Of a DNA stretch of 8,127 bases, positions 5,462 to 8,127 are shown in pieces; within the stretch, counting starts at the first letter, position 1, and the number at the start of each line of letters is the position of its first letter. This DNA is from a bacterium. GTDB taxonomy: Bacteria > Verrucomicrobiota > Verrucomicrobiae > Opitutales > Opitutaceae. Under the pieces are notes generated by a model, which saw only the letters and a program-made list of their open reading frames with translations, searched no databases and had not been told where the DNA came from. The stretch spans positions 1 to 8,127 of the forward strand of contig JAJXYI010000210.1 of NCBI GenBank assembly GCA_021780625.1. The letters run 5' to 3'. The translations under genes and the position numbers were made by a program.

Positions 5462-6862
5462 TCACTTTCGCGATTTCAGCACCGCCTTGGCGGCCTCGAA
5501 CGGGGCCCTTGTGAGCGATCGAAGTGTGGACGGGGCGGAGGCCTCGGGCTTTTCGCCTTTTGCCGGAACCGATGGGGTGCCCGTGGGAGGGCGGACTGCC
5601 TGTACGGGAGCGTCTGAGGGTGTAGGGGCCTTTTCCCGGCGGGTCAGGACCTCCTCCCGTTTCTTGAGTGCCGATTCCCAATCGCGCAGAGCGAGCCGGT
5701 CTTCGCGCAAGTGGGCCTTTTCTGCCTCGAACAACTCGGTGGCGCGCTGGAATCGGGCCCACTGGTCCCTGAGGTCGTCCGGCGTTGGGAGGGCGGCATC
5801 GTCGTCGTAACGCTGCGGGCTTTGCTTGGCGGCGGCGAGGGCGAGGCGTTCGGTTTCGAGGGTGGCCTGCAGGTCCCGGAGGCGCGCCTCGTAGCGCCGG
5901 AGATTGGCCTCCTCGTCGCGGAGTGTTTCCAGGTCCCGGTGCCAGGACTGGCGTTCGGCCGCGAGCTGGGCCCGTTCGCGGCTGATGTGTTCGGACTCTG
6001 CGGCGAGCTGATCGGCGTGCCGGGCGAGCTGGAGCCGCTTTGCGGCGAGCGGGTCGACATCGGGGCCGGAGGAGGCCGACGTGGCAGGTGTCTCCGAAGG
6101 ACCGATACGGTCGAGACTGCGGCGTTCGTTCTCGACCGCCTGCTGTTCCCGAAACGCCTCGGCGCGCTGGGCGGCCAAGCAGCGTGCGTTCTCCTCGATG
6201 GCGGCACGGGCTGCGGCGACGAGCTCACGCTGGCTCCGCGCGCCGGCGAGATCGGCGCGCGTCCGGGCGAGATCGGCAGACTGGGTGAGGAGAGTCCGGA
6301 GCTGAACTTCGAGCGCATTGCGCTCGTGTGCGAGCCGGAGGAGCTGGCCCTCGAGCACGGCGCGTTCGCGTGCGGCCTGGGCGAGGTCGGTGGCCGCGCT
6401 TGCGGTGGCCGGCGTGGCGACCCCCCCGGCGAATTCCAGCACGGACTCGGCCTGACTGAGTTCATGAGACACGATGCCGGCGTCGAACGAAGGGACGACC
6501 TCGAAATAGGCGCAAACCCGGGAGACGACCGGGGCCAGGTCTTCAGAGGGCGGGATCACGTCGTGCACGCCCTGGCGGGCACCCTCGACCATGAGCGGGA
6601 ACTTGAGCTGCTCGACGAGGAGCATGATCGCGAGGGTCGGCTGCGCCCTCCGGAGCCGGTTTGAGAGCTCCAGATCGGGCGCATCCGGCAGATCGTGCGC
6701 GATCACGGCGAGATCGATCCACTCAGACAACACGGCCTCCTCCCCCTCGGCGGCGGTCGCGCAGTGACGGACGTCGAAGCCGCAGGCGGCGAGCAGCATG
6801 ACGCATCGGCGCCGAATACGAGAGTCGGGATGAACGAGCAGGATTTTTCTGGCGAGATTCAT
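5462..6862 (-). CDS. Degenerate receiver (pseudo-CheY) domain fused to a long coiled coil
   Basis: This is a 466-residue protein. Residues 5-122 have the pattern of a response-regulator receiver: KILLVHPDSRIRRRCVMLL, then IDLAVIAHDLPDAPDLEL, then AIMLLVE, then GVHDVIPPSEDL. Key residues are lost: the acidic pair is His-Pro (11-12), the phospho-acceptor position before the conserved Pro is Ala55, the Thr/Ser position is not conserved and the Lys is replaced by Pro. It is therefore unlikely to be phosphorylated in the usual way. After a linker, residues 155-250 and 272-412 are charged, Arg/Glu/Ala-rich coiled coil, broken by a Pro/Ser-rich linker around 253-271. A low-complexity region leads to a basic C-terminal tail (FEAAKAVLKSRK). 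There is no signal peptide, so it should be cytoplasmic. It may act as a scaffold, which is inference. Start ATG 6862 places the receiver directly at the N terminus. Confidence 0.85.
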   Translation of the reverse strand: MNLARKILLVHPDSRIRRRCVMLLAACGFDVRHCATAAEGEEAVLSEWIDLAVIAHDLPDAPDLELSNRLRRAQPTLAIMLLVEQLKFPLMVEGARQGVHDVIPPSEDLAPVVSRVCAYFEVVPSFDAGIVSHELSQAESVLEFAGGVATPATASAATDLAQAARERAVLEGQLLRLAHERNALEVQLRTLLTQSADLARTRADLAGARSQRELVAAARAAIEENARCLAAQRAEAFREQQAVENERRSLDRIGPSETPATSASSGPDVDPLAAKRLQLARHADQLAAESEHISRERAQLAAERQSWHRDLETLRDEEANLRRYEARLRDLQATLETERLALAAAKQSPQRYDDDAALPTPDDLRDQWARFQRATELFEAEKAHLREDRLALRDWESALKKREEVLTRREKAPTPSDAPVQAVRPPTGTPSVPAKGEKPEASAPSTLRSLTRAPFEAAKAVLKSRK

Positions 6863-6885
6863 GAATGCGCGGCGTGTCGGGCGGC

Positions 6886-6891
6886 AGTATA
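6886..6891 (-). promoter_or_regulatory. Possible -10 element for the receiver/coiled-coil gene
   Basis: On the - strand this reads TATACT, five of six matches to the TATAAT consensus, placed 24 bases upstream of the ATG at 6862. That would give a short leader of under 20 bases. No convincing -35 hexamer sits at 16-18 bases beyond it, so this is tentative. Confidence 0.3.
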
Positions 6892-6994
6892 GGTGATTCG
6901 GGGGTGGCGCACCATGGGGTGGCATGGGATTTACGGTTGGTTTACCCGCCTGACAGGGGAAAAATTGCCCTCGCCGGAGGGGTTTGGCGACCCT

Positions 6995-6999
6995 AGGAG
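6995..6999 (+). promoter_or_regulatory. Shine-Dalgarno site fixing the queC start
   Basis: AGGAG lies six bases before the ATG at 7006. It is one of the few clear ribosome binding sites in the window and supports this start for queC. Confidence 0.75.
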
Positions 7000-7005
7000 T
7001 CGGCC

Positions 7006-7701
7006 ATGCGAGTGGTGGTACTTTGTTCGGGCGGCATGGATTCGGTCACGGCGCTTCACTGGGCGCGTGCCGAACACGACGTGTTGGCTGCGATCAGCTT
7101 CGACTATGGGTCGAAGCACAATCATCGCGAGCTGCCGTTTGCGGCCGAGCAGTGTGCGGGGCTTGGCGTGCGGCACGAAGTGGTGTCGCTGGATTTCATG
7201 GCGCGGCTGTTTGCCTCGAACCTGCTCTCGGGCGGAGGGGAGATTCCGGACGGGCATTACGAGGAGGAGACCATGAAGCAGACCGTCGTGCCGTTCCGAA
7301 ATGCGATCATGTTGTCGGTCGCGGCTGGATACGCCGAAAGCGTGGGCGCGGAGGGGCTGGTCATCGCCGCGCACGGAGGCGACCATGCGATCTACCCGGA
7401 CTGCCGCGAGGCGTTCATGGCGGCGATGGGCGAGGCGATGAGGACCGGGACCTATGCGGGCATCCGGCTGCTCCGGCCATTCATAGAGATGAACAAGGGC
7501 GCCATAGCGGTGCTCGGGGTGCGGCTTGGGGTGGATTTCGGAAGGACATGGTCCTGCTACAAAGGCGGTGCGCGCCATTGCGGTCGTTGTGGCACCTGTG
7601 TTGAACGCCGCGAGGCATTCCTGGTCGCGGGCGTGCCGGATCCGACCGATTACGAGAGTCTGGACCCGCTACCTCCGCGGCCGGCCGGGGTGGGAGGCTG
7701 A
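7006..7701 (+). CDS. queC: 7-cyano-7-deazaguanine (preQ0) synthase QueC
   Basis: This 231-residue enzyme uses ATP and ammonia to convert 7-carboxy-7-deazaguanine to preQ0, the cytoplasmic precursor of queuosine in tRNA. The N-terminal nucleotide-binding loop SGGMDS (8-13) and FDYGSKH (32-38) are typical of the family. VPFRNAIMLSVAAGYA (95-110) and GGDHAIYPDCREAF (124-137) follow. The zinc-binding cysteines are Cys184, Cys192, Cys195 and Cys198 (SCYKGG, then HCGRCGTC). The length matches the family. The GDHAIYPDCR version differs from the DFSGYPDCR form of the E. coli enzyme, but I recall it as a normal variant in other phyla. It is three bases upstream of queE, so the two form an operon. No preQ1 riboswitch is recognisable in the 143-base leader region. 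Confidence 0.95.
   Translation: MRVVVLCSGGMDSVTALHWARAEHDVLAAISFDYGSKHNHRELPFAAEQCAGLGVRHEVVSLDFMARLFASNLLSGGGEIPDGHYEEETMKQTVVPFRNAIMLSVAAGYAESVGAEGLVIAAHGGDHAIYPDCREAFMAAMGEAMRTGTYAGIRLLRPFIEMNKGAIAVLGVRLGVDFGRTWSCYKGGARHCGRCGTCVERREAFLVAGVPDPTDYESLDPLPPRPAGVGG
7692..7697 (+). promoter_or_regulatory. Shine-Dalgarno site for queE, inside the queC 3' end
   Basis: GGGAGG ends seven bases before the queE ATG at 7705 and overlaps the last codons of queC, as expected for closely spaced genes in one operon. Confidence 0.75.
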
Positions 7702-7704
7702 ACG

Positions 7705-8127
7705 ATGCTTGTCTCGGAAATCTTTCATTCGATCCAGGGGGAGGGGGAGCTGACGGGAGTGCCTTCGGTCTTCGTGCGCACGAGCGGCTGCAACCTGCGG
7801 TGCGCCTGGTGCGATACGCCCTATGCGTCGTGGAATCCGGAAGGTGCCGTGATGACGGTGGATTCGATTGTGGCGGAAGTGGGCCGGCATGCGTGCGGCC
7901 ACGTGGTGCTTACCGGGGGCGAGCCGATGGTGGCCCCGCAGATTGTGGAACTCGCGACGGAGCTGAAGATGCTCGGTTACCACATCACGATCGAGACGGC
8001 CGGTACGCTGCCTCCCGGTGGCATTGCGTGCGACCTGGCTTCGATCTCGCCGAAGCTGCTTAATTCGGCTCCCTCGGCCATCGATCATCCGGCGTGGCAC
8101 AAGCGGCACGAACTCGAGCGCTGGAAG
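7705..8127 (+). CDS. queE: 7-carboxy-7-deazaguanine synthase QueE (partial, 3' cut by window)
   Basis: The first 141 residues are present and the frame is still open at the window end. The product is a radical SAM enzyme that contracts the ring of 6-carboxytetrahydropterin to 7-carboxy-7-deazaguanine, the substrate of QueC. The N terminus has the family signature [21 protein letters not shown] (5-25), which in QueE contacts the substrate. The iron-sulfur cluster motif follows as CNLRCAWC (Cys29, Cys33, Cys36), with DTPYA just after it. The SAM-contacting TGGEP is at 70-74 and IETAGT at 96-101. SPK (115-117) is also a conserved element of the family. ATG 7705 is supported by GGGAGG at 7692-7697. 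The gene lies three bases after queC. Confidence 0.93.
   Translation, partial: MLVSEIFHSIQGEGELTGVPSVFVRTSGCNLRCAWCDTPYASWNPEGAVMTVDSIVAEVGRHACGHVVLTGGEPMVAPQIVELATELKMLGYHITIETAGTLPPGGIACDLASISPKLLNSAPSAIDHPAWHKRHELERWK

Noticed and set aside
5711..6664. A long + strand open frame (317 codons) opposite the coiled-coil gene
   Set aside because: The Arg/Glu/Ala-rich, high-GC coding strand keeps the opposite strand open. The antisense product is a Gly/Arg/Glu-rich shadow without motifs, while the - strand frame has a receiver pattern.
1..8127. Search for CRISPR arrays, insertion sequences, tRNA or rRNA genes and phage or defence genes
   Set aside because: No spaced direct repeats, transposase motifs, terminal inverted repeats, or recognisable RNA genes were seen by eye; the genes found are mainly housekeeping or unknown.

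Overview
The window is a high-GC bacterial chromosome segment with tightly packed genes that switch strand often, strong G/C bias at third codon positions and no sign of mobile DNA. Gene content is mostly housekeeping: a HAD acid phosphatase, a PIN-PhoH ATPase, a YbaY-like lipoprotein, and the 7-deazaguanine genes queC and queE. Two coiled-coil proteins and one small protein of unknown function are also present. The small protein (1825-2142) resembles, from memory only, a short hypothetical found in Verrucomicrobiota of the Opitutus type. I therefore lean to that group; this is inference, not proof.

Layout. 1-111 is the tail of a gene cut by the window edge. It is followed on the + strand by a probable lipoprotein acid phosphatase (129-842). 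On the - strand lies a membrane-anchored coiled-coil protein (903-1718), whose transcript should end at a textbook terminator at 848-875. Diverging from it on + is the 105-residue unknown protein (1825-2142), which converges on a secreted alpha/beta hydrolase (2372-3319, -). Two hairpins lie between those convergent genes; the second (2318-2356) is a clear terminator. The hydrolase diverges from the PIN-PhoH ATPase (3433-4965, +). Their shared 113-base spacer holds a cluster of CGTGA half-sites and two exact, tandem DnaA boxes directly before the PhoH start. Next comes a small lipoprotein (5042-5455, +), converging on a long coiled-coil protein with a degenerate response-regulator receiver domain (5462-6862, -). 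Diverging from that is queC (7006-7701) and then queE (7705 onward, cut by the window end).

How genes work together. Only queE and queC form a clear functional unit: QueE makes 7-carboxy-7-deazaguanine and QueC converts it to preQ0, the precursor of queuosine in tRNA. They are three bases apart and each has a good ribosome binding site. The other genes look like independent transcription units. Most other starts have no obvious Shine-Dalgarno sequence.

I found no clear new multi-gene system. The most unusual items are the tandem DnaA boxes at 3410-3429, the degenerate receiver plus coiled-coil protein, and the lysine-rich insert in the PhoH domain.
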